Made by a program: the position numbers and the translations under genes
Source: Aradus depressus
Taxonomy: Eukaryota > Arthropoda > Insecta > Hemiptera > Aradidae
Length of the DNA stretch: 64,000 nt
Assembly (NCBI GenBank): GCA_963662175.1
Contig: OY759218.1
Coordinates: forward strand, 49,049,427 to 49,113,426
Reading direction: 5' to 3'
In this document: positions 21,333-31,128 of the stretch, one piece after another
Numbering within the stretch: the first letter of the stretch is position 1
How the letters are laid out: every line of letters begins with the position of its first letter
The notes under the pieces: generated by a model
Told to the model about the DNA's origin: nothing
What the model saw: the letters and a program-made list of their open reading frames with translations, nothing else
The model's database searches: none

Positions 21333-21560
21333 GATTTGACCATAACAGAACTTTCGTATACCAACCACTTTTATACATATAAAACTTCATCCCCTTCCCT
21401 TCTCAAATTCGTTTCATACTGGCATTGCTGGGTATACGAAAGTCACTCTTAGTACGCTGTACAATGAAACAAAGACAACTACTGACGCTAACACATTACT
21501 TTGATAGACGCAGTAATGCCAGTATTAAATGAATTTGAGATAGGGGGAGAGGTTTTGGAG
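21333..21560. mobile_element. Rep-C, right-truncated
   Basis: TATGTGATTTGACCATAACA GAACTTTCGTATACCAACC, CATACTGGCATTGCTGGGTA and the mirrored CGCAGTAATGCCAGTATTAA are Rep-C. The right arm is replaced by Rep-A at about 21550 (GAGGTTTTGGAGGGAAAGCC). The 81-residue minus frame is incidental. Confidence 0.7.
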
Positions 21561-21945
21561 GGAAAGCCACAACTTAATTGATTAATTCTTGTTGGGGAAG
21601 TACATAGCTCGCGAGTCACCGATGACTTTTTTTGGTTTCCAGTAGTGATTTTCGTATTGGATAGTTTTACATTTGTATGGACGATGTATAGGGTTTGTTT
21701 CCAGGCTTTGGATGGCTTGGGCTGCTCAGTCACTTGTGCATCTTACCACTGACTAAGAAGTAACTACCAACAGGCAACAGGCGACACTCACCGCCTAATC
21801 CTCCCATTCCATTCGGCGGATTTGACTGAAAATCAATAGTTCTCGTTATTATGGGGTTCCGGGTCCATACATAAAATTTCGTGTCGATATATTCATTTTA
21901 TCTGACACTTATACATAAGCGATATCGGTTTATAAATATCGGTTT
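21555..21945. mobile_element. Rep-A pieces in both orientations
   Basis: TTCTTGTTGGGGAAGTACAT at 21588 and CACCGATGACTTTTTTTGG are the Rep-A end in plus reading. 21790-21905 (CGGCGGATTTGACTGAAAAT, TTTCGTGTCGATATATTCAT) is minus reading. Confidence 0.55.
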
Positions 21946-22363
21946 CCAATGAAGGTCGTATCACCTCCTACGAAGTTGGCTACCTTTTCCAATAGGCGAT
22001 ATGGCATTGCTTCAAGACCCTTAGCCCCATTCCTGCAAACAGATCGACTATCGCTTCTCGCTAGTTGCCAGTCCTCCGTGGACGGGCTATCGTTGTCTTT
22101 GGTCCATACCTGCTTGTTTAGCCCCAGACTGGGACGGAGCTAGAATGCACTTCCTGTCATGACGTATGTCCATCTGTACTTGGACGTCCTTGTGGGGGGA
22201 CCTACCTCACGGAGTAGGCGTGGCCCTTATCTCGGGAGCCATGAATCGATATGGCGGCTCGGTCGATCCGGGTTCAACTTCACGTTCTACTGGCAACCCG
22301 CCTCGATCCACGTCGCTCTGTGGTCGACTCCATAAAATTTGGAGGAAAATAAGTCGTCCGTGA
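21946..22363 (-). pseudogene. GC-rich island, possible decayed ORF, unidentified
   Basis: A sharply GC-richer block between Rep-A pieces. On the minus strand one frame reads GGLPVEREVEPGSTEPPYRF..MAPEIRATPTP, meets a TGA, then continues as GRSPHKDVQVQMDIRHD... A second frame nearer the left end reads DWQLARSDSRSVCRNGAKGL..MPYRLLEKVANFVGGDTTFIG. These read like protein but are broken by a stop and a frame change. The plus-strand frames 21949-22143 and 22166-22363 are also open. I cannot name a family. It may be a TE-carried or captured fragment, since base composition differs from everything around it. Confidence 0.3.
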
Positions 22364-22640
22364 ATGTACTTCCCCACCTCACTTTATTTACGATCAACTA
22401 AGTTTACGCTCTCCCTCTAAGCCCTTTGCTTCTTCCGCCGATTTCCTTGAAAATCAATACATGTATAATTCAAGTATTTATGAAACTACGTATAAAAAGT
22501 TAAGTCCCCTTCTAATCCCCTCCTTCTTTCGGTCGATTTGGCTGAAAATCAATGGGTGTCGTCCATATGGTCTTCTGGATCCACATACAAAATTTCAAGT
22601 TGATACATGCATTCTATCTAGAGCCTTCTACGCCCATTAT
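22364..22640 (-). mobile_element. Rep-A fragment
   Basis: GAATGTACTTCCCCACCTCA, TTCTTCCGCCGATTTCCTTG, CTTTCGGTCGATTTGGCTGA and CAAGTTGATACATGCATTCT are Rep-A minus text. The two frames over 22461-22839 are by-products. 22640-23050 shows nothing I recognise. Confidence 0.6.
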
Positions 22641-23054
22641 CATATGCTCAGCCATTATCGACATTGATCCTGTCTTTTGCGGAATGACGTTTTCGGGCCT
22701 GCACGTTATTGCCCGACTATTGACTGAATATTTGGGAAATTGCGGCAAATGCCAAAAAATGAATATTATTCCGTCTATTTATCTACCTCTTCGGCTAATG
22801 TCTTTTTTTTTTAAACGAGTAGTGAAATCAATTCTTTAGAGACGTTAAAATTTACAAAAATGGGGTTTCTTCAATTTCTTTTAGCTGAAATTGTAATTAA
22901 ACTGTGATTTCTGATTAATGAATGTATTTAGTTGGAAATGTAGCCTCGTTATTTCTGCATTAATACATTTCCTCGTGCGCTACACCTTCGAGCTATTAAT
23001 AACACGTTTTATTTCTTTATCAAGATTTAGGCTACATTTAGCCGTAAAAAAGAA

Positions 23055-23720
23055 TTACACAAACAACGGAAATGTACTTCCCCAGTGCGAATTATTCAAT
23101 TAAGGTTCCGCTCTCCCTCCAAAACTAATCGACCGATCGGGCTTACAATCAATAGTTTACATATAGGGGCTTCTGAATCATCATACTAAATTTTGTGTCG
23201 ATTCATTCATTACATTGTTGGTTAATTCCGGCATTTCTTCCAGAGGTGTCTTCTTATTCTTTTTTCTGACAATATTTCGGGACTCTTACAAGTCCCTTCT
23301 TCCGGTCACTATGAAGGAAGAAGGGACTTGTAAGAGTCCCGAAATATTGTCGGAAAAAAGAATAAGAAGACACCACTGGAAGAAATGCCGGAATTAACCA
23401 ACAATGTAACATCCCAGTGAAGTTTAAGAAACTCATTCATTACATGGCAGTTATTGGGTATTTTGAGTTCAACCTCCCTCTGATTCTCTTTCTCTTCGGC
23501 TAATTTGACTGAAAATCAATAGGGTCGTTTTTATGGGGTTCTGGATATACCTAACAAATTTCGTGTCGATACATTCATTTTGTCGGGAGTTATCCTGTTC
23601 ATAGACTCAGACAGAATTTTTTTTTTTTTTTCATTTCTGGAATCAGAGGGTCGGAAAACAGGAAATACCGGTGAAAACTTAACATGGAATTGCTGACTGA
23701 TCACTTCGTTTAGCTAACTG
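23055..23720 (-). mobile_element. Rep-A copy interrupted by a palindrome
   Basis: ATGTACTTCCCCAGTGCGAA at 23071, TTTTGTGTCGATTCATTCAT at 23190, CGGCTAATTTGACTGAAAAT, TTTCGTGTCGATACATTCAT and GGTCGGAAAACAGGAAATAC are Rep-A in order. The copy is broken at 23210-23409. ATTCATTACAT flanks both sides of the interruption. Confidence 0.65.
23210..23409. mobile_element. 200-bp near-perfect palindrome (foldback insertion)
   Basis: TTACATTGTTGGTTAATTCC on the left is mirrored base for base by GGAATTAACCAACAATGTAA on the right. The arms continue to a ~12-base loop around 23309 with only isolated mismatches. Two antisense 60-residue frames are a consequence of the palindrome. It sits within a Rep-A copy. 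Confidence 0.9.
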
Positions 23721-23734
23721 GATATTTCGCCCGG

Positions 23735-23788
23735 CTCTTATTCACTGCTGGCCTCTTATTCACTGCTGGCCTTTTATTCACTGCTACG
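23735..23788. repeat. 18-bp tandem triplet
   Basis: CTCTTATTCACTGCTGGC occurs twice, then CTTTTATTCACTGCTACG. Confidence 0.9.
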
Positions 23789-23844
23789 ATCGCGTGTAAA
23801 TCCCCCCTGTTGGTGAACCCATTCGCCCGAAGCAAGGGTCGAAG

Positions 23845-24450
23845 ATTCACCTATAGTAAAAGAAAGTGTTGTAATCGAGCGTAAATCCGAGTTTTCAACA
23901 GATTTTTACGTTTCCAGGTCCCCTGAATACGTTTTGACCATTTTCGCGATGTTGCCGCGCCTTTCTATGCATGTGTATGTATGTGATTAAGAACTTTGTG
24001 ATCTATCGATCTAACGAACACTTTACTTTAGGGTCTAAGTGCAGTTTACAAGCTGCCGCTTATATTTATCACCTGATCGAAAAGTTTTTCAAACAAAAAT
24101 TGTTGAGACAACTAAAAGGTACATTTTATATGGAGTACTTTTTTTTCGAAGGTCACTCCGTTTGCGATATACATTCCGAAAACTGTCCTAAAGTGTCGTT
24201 TTGAAACCTATTTGTTTACACGTTTGCTTGATTTACAAAAAGGGTTAGTCCTATCGAAAAAGTGGTCCCTACAAAAAATGTTTCTTATTAAATTTTCAAT
24301 CGCCAATGTTCTTTGGGTGAGAGATAGGACCAATACGACCAATGTTATAGGGTGCCAAACAATGTAAAATAAATATTCGTACGAAATATTTAAAAATAAT
24401 ATTTAAATTGTATTGTATAGCAACAAATTATAAAGGACGAAGTATACAAC
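23845..24450 (+). mobile_element. Rep-B copy
   Basis: Begins at CACCTATAGTAAAAGAAAGT GTTGTAATCGAGCG. Continues TTTTACGTTTCCAGGTCCCC, GAATACGTTTTGACCATTTT, GCGATATACATTCCGAAAAC, TTGCTTGATTTACAAAAAGG and GAGATAGGACCAATACG. The 77-residue frame 23971-24204 is incidental. Confidence 0.65.
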
Positions 24451-24539
24451 GAAGTATAAGAGGAAAAACTTAGTTGACTAATTCACGTTGGGGAAGTACA
24501 TTGGCGGTGTTTGACCGGAGACTTTTTTTTAGCGTGTAA

Positions 24540-24803
24540 TTGCCTCCTGGGTACCTCAATATATCAAATATTTCAGAAAGAATTGCAAAAGTTAGCTATG
24601 AAGAGTCTCAGCTGGCCGGCCCGCTACCCTTGGATACTTCCTTCATCTCTGGCAAAACAAAAGTTCATCTTTCTTTAGCTAGAGCTAGTCTCCCCCCCTC
24701 TCGATGTATCCAATCTAACACCCAGTCGAAAAAATGTATCGCTTTTGGAGTAAGGCACAAAGCTGTATGGAGTTCGAATCAGATTCAACTTGATAGTCGC
24801 TAG
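24540..24803 (+). CDS. Unrecognised 87-residue open frame (doubtful)
   Basis: An ATG-initiated frame of 87 residues lies in a stretch that matches none of the local repeat families and is bounded on the left by a Rep-A end (TTCACGTTGGGGAAGTACAT at 24483). The peptide (PPGYLNISNISERIAKVSYE.., later SLARASLPPSRCIQSNTQSK) has balanced composition, unlike the repeat-derived frames nearby. It has no motif I recognise, no signal peptide and no membrane segment. It is preceded by a T-run and TAG at 24524-24532, which could be a splice acceptor, or coincidence. It could be one exon, a captured fragment or chance. Confidence 0.15.
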   Translation: MPPGYLNISNISERIAKVSYEESQLAGPLPLDTSFISGKTKVHLSLARASLPPSRCIQSNTQSKKCIAFGVRHKAVWSSNQIQLDSR

Positions 24804-24954
24804 ACTTGGTGTGTGGGGCGGAGTCAGCGTTTATTTTGATATAATTAATTTATTTATTATATTGATGTGGTAAAATGGTAACAACAGCGAAACACCAAAT
24901 AAGAAAAATCTGAATGAATCTATCTACATTATAGTGAATCTACTACTTCGAAAG

Positions 24955-25375
24955 TTAATAGGATAAGTCAAGTCCCTCTTCCCTGGTCCCCCCTTCCTAA
25001 AATTTATAGGTGCCATCCTGATGAGGTTTTGAATTTAATTATAAAATTTCATGTCGATACATCAGCAGTTATTGGGATTTTTTAGTTGAGCTCCCCTCTG
25101 ATGCCGCCCTCTCTTGGCTGAACGTTAATAGGTGTTGTCCTTATATGGCTTTGAATGTACATATGATATTTCGTGGCAATATATTCATTACAACTGCAGT
25201 TATTAGAGTTTTTGTGTTAAGCCTCTCTCCTAATCCTTACTCTTCTCTTTGGCCACTTTGGCTGATAACCTTAGAAGACTTTGAATTTACAAATAAAATT
25301 TATTTTCGATACATTCATTCTATCGTTATTTATCGTGTTCACACATACACAGACACTTAAGTTTCTTAACTATGG
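24955..25375 (-). mobile_element. Rep-A subrepeat run
   Basis: AAAATTTCATGTCGATACAT, AGCAGTTATTGGGATTTTTT, GGCTGAACGTTAATAGGTG, GCAGTTATTAGAGTTTTTGT and CCACTTTGGCTGATAACC are at least three consecutive Rep-A subrepeats. The run ends near TCTATCGTTATTTATCGTGT. Confidence 0.6.
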
Positions 25376-25454
25376 AGAAAAAGCGTTGAGCACGTCTTTT
25401 TTCGGAAGGGGCGTCAAGCTATGACAGGTGTGAAAGACCCCAAGGCTAGGTAAA

Positions 25455-25818
25455 AAAGTCGGTGAATCACACGTCAATTACGTTTTCACATTCCCTCCAA
25501 AACCAATCGACTGTTTGGACCAAAAATCTGTAGTTGTTTACATAGAAGCTTCTGTATCCTGATACTAAATTGTATGTCGGTACATTCATTACATGGGCAG
25601 TTTTCGAGATAAGCCTCTCCCCTAATCCCCCCTCTTCTTGGCCGTTATGGCTGAAAACTGATATATGTTGTCCTTATGTGGTTGGTCACACATATACAAT
25701 TTCGGATCGACACATTTATTCTAACAGCATTTATTATGATTTTCCATTGAAAACTCCGCATCGAATTTTTGGCCGATTACATAACTTCCCCTATACCTCG
25801 TATAGTTGGGGAAGTACA
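25455..25818 (-). mobile_element. Rep-A copy with intact right tip
   Basis: GTCGGTGAATCACACGTCAA to GATTACATAACTTCCCCTAT ..AGTTGGGGAAGTACA (25770-25815). This end again carries the CTATAC-CTCGTATAG hairpin. The 122-residue frame crossing it is not a gene. Confidence 0.65.
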
Positions 25819-25934
25819 AAAGAAGTTTCTGTAATTTATTTAAACCTTATTCTTCTCCACCTGCTCCTGTACAGTATATTTTATGTATATAAAACTCAAA
25901 GAGCTCTTAAAAAATACTACGAAAAACGTGAAGG

Positions 25935-26250
25935 ATGACATGCAGACAATTGTTACAAATTGTTGAGAAGCATAGGAAAGACTGTATAACAATAAGCAGA
26001 ATCTCCAAAAAGTTGGTCGCATGTACTTTCAAAGTTCGGTTATACAATTATACTTGGTTTCCATTAAATCTAGAAGCTATTTTCGAAGAGCTCTTACAAA
26101 GCCCGGGCATGTTTCATAAAAACAACTTCCACTGATGTTGTGATTTTTATTGTTAAAGCATCAGAAATGTCTAAAGACAGACTGAAATACAAAAGGTAAC
26201 AGATTGAATCACAAAACTCAATACTACAGTAAAGAGGTTACAATGTTCTT
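25935..26250 (+). pseudogene. Possible Tc1-like transposase remnant (weak)
   Basis: The plus frame 25935-26135 opens with RQLLQIVEKHRKDCITISRI SKKL, which resembles the N-terminal helix-turn-helix of Tc1/mariner transposases (an IV..H..G.....IS..L pattern). In another frame downstream, LLLKHQKCLKTD could echo the region before the catalytic domain. No DD(E/D) motif, TIRs or terminal TA duplication are seen, and stops occur in all frames. If real it is a short dead fragment. Chance similarity is quite possible. Confidence 0.2.
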
Positions 26251-26520
26251 ATACTAAGGAGCATTAAATAAAGGATTAACTTAGATGGAACAGACAAAAC
26301 AAACCTACAGGTCACTCTGCTTCAGAGACTTCAGTATAGTAGGTACTTCATTTCTAATCCCCTTACAGAGATGTTTAAGTATATAATCGCCACCAAGTCA
26401 AAGTAAAGAATATAATAATTATATTTATTCCCCTTATGCCATAACAGGATACATCATTAGAATGTGTACATTAAGACTGTACAATTAGATATATAAACAG
26501 ATATTAACTCTTATGTGATA

Positions 26521-26850
26521 GTGATGATGATGATGGGCTTTAATTACAAGGTCATATCGTCTACTACCAGAGCGCTCTTGCGTCGCTCTGGTGGACATGA
26601 GCCCGACTCTACTATGAGAGTTCTAAATGCTCCTACCCTAAATTTTTATTCACTTAGGGTAGAGGTTTTAAACAAGTACCTGACATCGTACAGGCTCGGG
26701 ACCATTGCTTAACGTTTCATCCAAAGGACGGAGTGCTCAAGGTTTTTTCACCTCCCAGATAAAAAACATAAGGGATTCGGCCGGGTTTCGAACCCGCAAA
26801 CTTGAGCTCAGTAAACAAGCAAACATACCACTCACCTAACGGCGCCCTCA
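26521..26850 (-). mobile_element. tRNA-derived SINE, copy 2 (near complete)
   Basis: In minus reading: head GAGGGCGCCGTTAGGTGAGT GG (A-box at 26828-26838), B-box GGTTCGAAACC (26784-26794, exact consensus), body GGGAGGTGAAAAAACCTTGA, GGATGAAACGTTAAGCAATG GTCCCGAGCC and CTCATGTCCACCAGAGCGAC. It ends in a (ATC)n tail at about 26521-26535. A short microsatellite tail instead of poly(A) is typical of several invertebrate SINE groups. The plus frame 26515-26712 is an artefact. Confidence 0.85.
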
Positions 26851-28015
26851 TATCTGATAGTAAAATGTTGTGAGACGAGATTTCTCATAGAAACAAAAGA
26901 CGTTGTCTTCCCGTTTTGACCAGAACCGGTTTTAAACGCGGCAGTGTCATCACCAATAACACATCCAGTTTTCAACTCTAATAAGAAACAAAATGAAATG
27001 AATAAATAAATACTTGAAAGTATATGAGTACAAAAATAATAATAAACCCAGTAGATACATTTTTAATTTAATTAAAATTAAAATACCTAATGATTTTTTA
27101 TAACTTTTCTAAAAGTGTCTCTTTCACTACGACATTTCGAGACGTTCTTCCGTCTCTTCATCAAGAGAACAAAAATATAAAATAATATATAGGTATTTAA
27201 AAATATAAAAAATAAAATAATAATAAAAATACATAAAAGAATGAACCAAAAAAAATAAAATAAATTAGTATATAGTAATAAAAAAAATTAATAAACAGAT
27301 TCGACAGATCTTAAATGAAAATATCCGTGGAGGAACTGAGGCAGAAAAATAAATATTAAAGCTATGTATCAAATAGTGTTTTTAAGTACAAAAACTTTTT
27401 TTTATTACGGTTATATTATTCTTTTTGAACAATGAGAAAAAACAATCTGTTCCCATATAGAGAGTTTCCTACATTTTTAGTTGAAGTTTAAATTTTTTTA
27501 TTGTTTCTACTGTCTTCATGAAGGGAATTTAAAAAATAATTCCTTTATGAATTTCATTTTTTTGAACAAAAAAAAGGAGCAATGTTTAGTTACTCGAAAA
27601 TCTTTTTCCTTTCTAGTATCATAATTCTGACTAGAATTGTTAAGAGGGAAAATATTTTTATTTTCCCTAATAACCATTAATGTTTTAAATATAAACAGCG
27701 CAGGCAAAGACCAGGATTTTAAGTTTTATAAATATTCCTCTATAGCTTGTTATTTTATTAATATTGTTTATTATTCTTAGTGCTTTCTTTTAAGTCTAAA
27801 AATATTAAGACTCTAGTTACATGAGCCCCAATGTATTAAACCGTAATTGATTATAGAATGGAAATATACATGATATAGTTAAATAATATTTCTTTTGGCA
27901 CCATCTTTTTAAGGTTTCGAAGTAAGAAGCAAACGAAATTTTGTTTCACCAATATATGCCAATTGAATAAAGAAAAAAAGAGACTTCTAGGAATTAACTA
28001 AAGAAACAATAATTG
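26851..28015. other. AT-rich interval with one ribozyme-like motif
   Basis: Mostly A/T-rich text with no supported gene. The 63-residue frame 27516-27707 (-) is Lys/Phe/Asn-rich from composition. The hammerhead-like motif at 27113-27172 is listed separately. Confidence 0.55.
27113..27172 (-). ncRNA. Hammerhead-like ribozyme motif (Penelope-like element type)
   Basis: Minus reading: CTTGATGAA, stem GAGAC (27152-27156), loop, stem GTCTC (27139-27143), then GAAATGTCGTAGTG. The perfect 5-bp stem II and GAAA match the hammerhead core. The first box is TTGATGA instead of CTGATGA. A possible cleavage-site GUC follows GAAA. Penelope-like elements commonly carry such motifs at their ends. No reverse transcriptase is visible nearby. 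Confidence 0.45.
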
Positions 28016-28105
28016 TTAATTGATACAATTCCCTTTGGCCGATTCCGCTAAAAATTAATAAGTGTCGTTCTTATGGGGTTTTGAATTTATGTGTAAACTA
28101 TTGTT
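28015..28105 (-). mobile_element. Rep-A scrap
   Basis: CCCTTTGGCCGATTCCGCTA AAAATTAATAAGTGTCGTTC TTATGGGGTT is one minus-strand Rep-A subrepeat. Confidence 0.5.
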
Positions 28106-28114
28106 AGTTATTAC

Positions 28115-28388
28115 GACTCATGCCCGGGCTTTAACAGCTAGGACATATAGCCTACTAACAGAGCGCTCTGGTGGACATGAGCCCGACTCTAATGTAGGAG
28201 TCCTACATTTTGCCTTCCCTAAATTTTTATTCATCTAGGATAGGGGTCTTCAATGAGTATGTGACATCAAGCTGGGACCATCGCTTAACGTCCCATCCAA
28301 GGACAGCGTGCTTAACTTCCCAGATAAAATAAACTAAGGATTTCGAACCCGCGATCTTGAGTACGCATACCACTGAGCTACCGGGTCA
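28115..28388 (-). mobile_element. tRNA-derived SINE, copy 3
   Basis: In minus reading the A-box TAGCTCAGTGG (28370-28380) and the B-box GGTTCGAAATC (28339-28349) both look tRNA-like, spaced as in a tRNA. The body (GGATGGGACGTTAAGCGATG GTCCCAGC, CTCATGTCCACCAGAGCGC) matches copies 1 and 2. It lacks the internal segment GGTGAAAAAACCTT. Confidence 0.8.
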
Positions 28389-28427
28389 TATATACAATGT
28401 CCTTGGAGGAATCTGTATACATAAAAT

Positions 28428-28475
28428 AAGCCAATTACATAACTTCCCCTTTGCTTCGTGTAGCATATTAAGTGA
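28428..28475 (-). mobile_element. Solo Rep-A tip
   Basis: CCAATTACATAACTTCCCCT TTGCTTCGTGTAG is the terminal ~35 bases of Rep-A with no body attached. Confidence 0.5.
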
Positions 28476-29455
28476 CCTTGTCGGGTTCATACTAGAAATA
28501 TGTAGTAACAAGTGAAAAAAATGTCCCAATTGGGCAGATGAAACCAAATGATGAAAGTTACAAACTGTCCAGTGGAGTGAGAGACTTATAGGAAGACGAG
28601 AACTATCCAATAGGATTTTGCTAGACAAAGGAATCAGACGTTTCCTGAGTTAGGAGATACAAGAAAAGAAGGGATTTAAATGGAAGAAGAGGAGGAGGAA
28701 ATAAAAACGAAACTGAAGCAATAAGACTGCTCACCGGGGAGGAGCTCAATGCAATGGGTCCACTCATGGACGGACACCATGTCCATAAACGGGACTTTAT
28801 GCAAATGAGTGGGAGGAGACTCCACCCTCTAATTTTGAGCGGGAAAGCTGTCATCACGTGGAAATGAGGCGGTCGACCACACAGCATCTAGTTAAATTGT
28901 GTCAAGGTGGTAGACTACCCACCAAACACCTCCAACACTGAATCTGCGAGAATTCTGTGTGTTTATACCGGACAACCTTTAGGATCAAAATACATATAAT
29001 GTATACGACGGACTCCTTAATTAGTGTACTTTTAAAGTGGTCTTCAGTGGCTAAGGCCTCCGTAAAAGGCGGTGGATAGCCCTTTTCTCATAGGGGCGGC
29101 AGCGGATGTGACGACTGACACACCCCTAGAGATACGCGACCTGTGGCAGTTCCCAGGGAAGGCGCGAGAAACCTACTTTTTTCGCTCTGTTTCCACCATA
29201 GCATCCAACCAGCATTTAATTCTTGTTTGGTAGGCGGATGTACTGGACTCACTTGATGAATAAGTTAGTTAGTAACAGTCTGAGATAATCTCAAGGAATT
29301 GAACATACATAAACCAAAAAATATTTTTAAAAAACCAATAAAATTTACGAATTGAATTTATATATACAAAACCTATTTATTGTTAATTATTGACTTGAAC
29401 TGTAACAGTTCGTAAATTCTTGTGATTTTTAAAAATATTTTTAGGTTTATGTATG
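28476..29455. other. Unclassified; purine-rich then GC-richer (29040-29240)
   Basis: 28640-28870 is purine-rich on the + strand. The two overlapping minus frames (28386-28628, 28621-28887) are Ser/Leu/Pro-rich as expected from that. 29040-29240 is GC-richer (GGGGCGGCAGCGGATGTGAC) and may be a TE fragment, but I cannot place it. Confidence 0.4.
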
Positions 29456-29461
29456 TTCAGA

Positions 29462-29520
29462 TTCACTACCTGAGGATGGCAGTTAATTGCCAAAACTAGT
29501 TGCAGTTTAAATAAAATATA
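29462..29520 (+). other. Hammerhead-like / PLE-type end, copy 3
   Basis: CTGAGGA (29470-29476), hairpin GGCAGTTAATTGCC, then AAAACTAGTTG and an AATAAA-bearing AT-rich tail. Same layout as the motifs at 12755 and 16759. GAAA is changed to AAAA, so activity is doubtful. Confidence 0.3.
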
Positions 29521-29523
29521 TTG

Positions 29524-29690
29524 TTGTACTAGCAGTAATACCCGGCGTTTCCCGGGGAACTTTGATTTTTCTCCTAATCTCCCATTCGAATCCTATTCAA
29601 TACTTGGAAAGCACATTCATGATGTTATAATTTTTAATTATTCAAATGGAATAAGGCTTATAGTCCTTCAAAGGAAGACACCACACCTAG
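29524..29690 (+). mobile_element. TE 5' terminus (TACTAGC..ACCCGGCG type)
   Basis: TACTAGCAGTAATACCCGGC GTTTCCCGGGG is the start type seen on many arthropod non-autonomous elements. About 160 bases of AT-rich body follow before the minisatellite. It sits just left of the satellite array, whose conserved block ends with the matching style of 3' end. Confidence 0.5.
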
Positions 29691-30010
29691 TATGTGCCTT
29701 TAAACGGCGGAAACAACAGCTAGTAAATACTAAGCATCGCTGGACACCCTAGCCAGTACGCACTTAAGAACGCTCGTGACCACAGCTAGTATCGGTCTTG
29801 CAACGGCGTACCACCCAGCTAGTGCTCGGAACAGCTGAGCACCACAGTTATTGTGTGCTTAAAACCGCTGGGCACAACAGCTATTACGTTCTTAGGAATG
29901 CTTCGCGCCACACAGCTACACAGCTAGTAAGTTCTTAGGACCACTTGGAACCACAGCTAGTTCCTACTTAAGAACGCCGGTCACCTTAGATAGTATGCGC
30001 CTTGCAACTC
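29690..30010 (-). repeat. ~33-bp degenerate minisatellite of a TE 5' end, ~10 copies
   Basis: In minus reading each unit is close to TACTAGCTGTGGTNCCNRGC GTTCTTAAG. That is the TE start seen singly at 16252. Units diverge substantially and vary from about 29 to 41 bp. It ends where the satellite begins. Confidence 0.75.
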
Positions 30011-31128
30011 CGAATTTCGTATTTAAAAATAACATCAATTCAAAAATCCCAATAACTGCCGATGTAATGAATGTATCGACATCAAATTTCGTATTTAAAA
30101 CTAAAATCCACTTAGGACATAACCAGTCAAATTTCAGCGATATCGACTGAGGGGAGGGGGGAGTTCCGGAGGAGGGGCTCAATTCAAAAATCTTAATAAC
30201 TGCCCATGTAATGAATGTAACGACATCAAAATTTGTATTTAAAACTAAAATCCACTTAGGACATATCCAGTCAAATTTCAGCGATATCGGCTGAGGTGAA
30301 GGGGGAATTCCGGGGAGGGGGCTCAGTTCAAAAATCCACAACCCCCCTCCCGTTCACAATTTTGTGACGCCTCAAACTTTTTATTCCTATTTGACCTTCA
30401 AAAATACTACATATGAAATTTCATGACAATCCGACCATTAATTAATGAGTTAGCACTATTTTTATGCTTAGCCCCCCCTTACAACCCCCCCTCCCGTTCG
30501 AAATTTTGGGACGCCACATAGCCTATTATTCAATCGGTCTTGAAAGGATGCTACATGTGAAGTTTCATGAATATCCGCCCAGCCGTTTGGGCGTGATGCT
30601 GGAACAAACATACAAACAAACCCCGTTTCAGTATAGAAGTATAGAAGCCGGTGGAAGAGAATGGGTAGATAAGCGAAACTGAATGTAAAAATCCCAATAA
30701 CTGCCGATGTAATGAATGTATCAACATCAAATTTCGTATTTAAAATTACCATCCGCGGAGGACATAACCAGTCTAATTTCAGCGATATCGGCCAAGGGGA
30801 GGGGGGAGTTCCGGGGTGGGGGCTCAATTCAAAAATCTTAATAACTGCCCATGTAATGAATGTATCGACATCAAATTTCATATTTAAAACTAAAATCCAC
30901 TTAGGACATAACCAGTCAATTTTCAGCGATATCGGCCGAGGGGAGGGGGGAGTTCCGGGGTGGGGGCTCAATTCAAAAACCTTAATAACTGCCCATGTAA
31001 TGAATGTATCAACATCGAATTTCGTATTTAGAATTAACATTCATGGAGGACATAACCAGTCAAATTTCAGCGATATCGGCTGAGGGGAGGGGAGAGTTCC
31101 GGGGATGGGGCTCAGTTCAAAAATCCAC

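Noticed and set aside
23215..23436. Overlapping sense and antisense 60-residue genes
   Set aside because: They are produced by the 200-bp palindrome.
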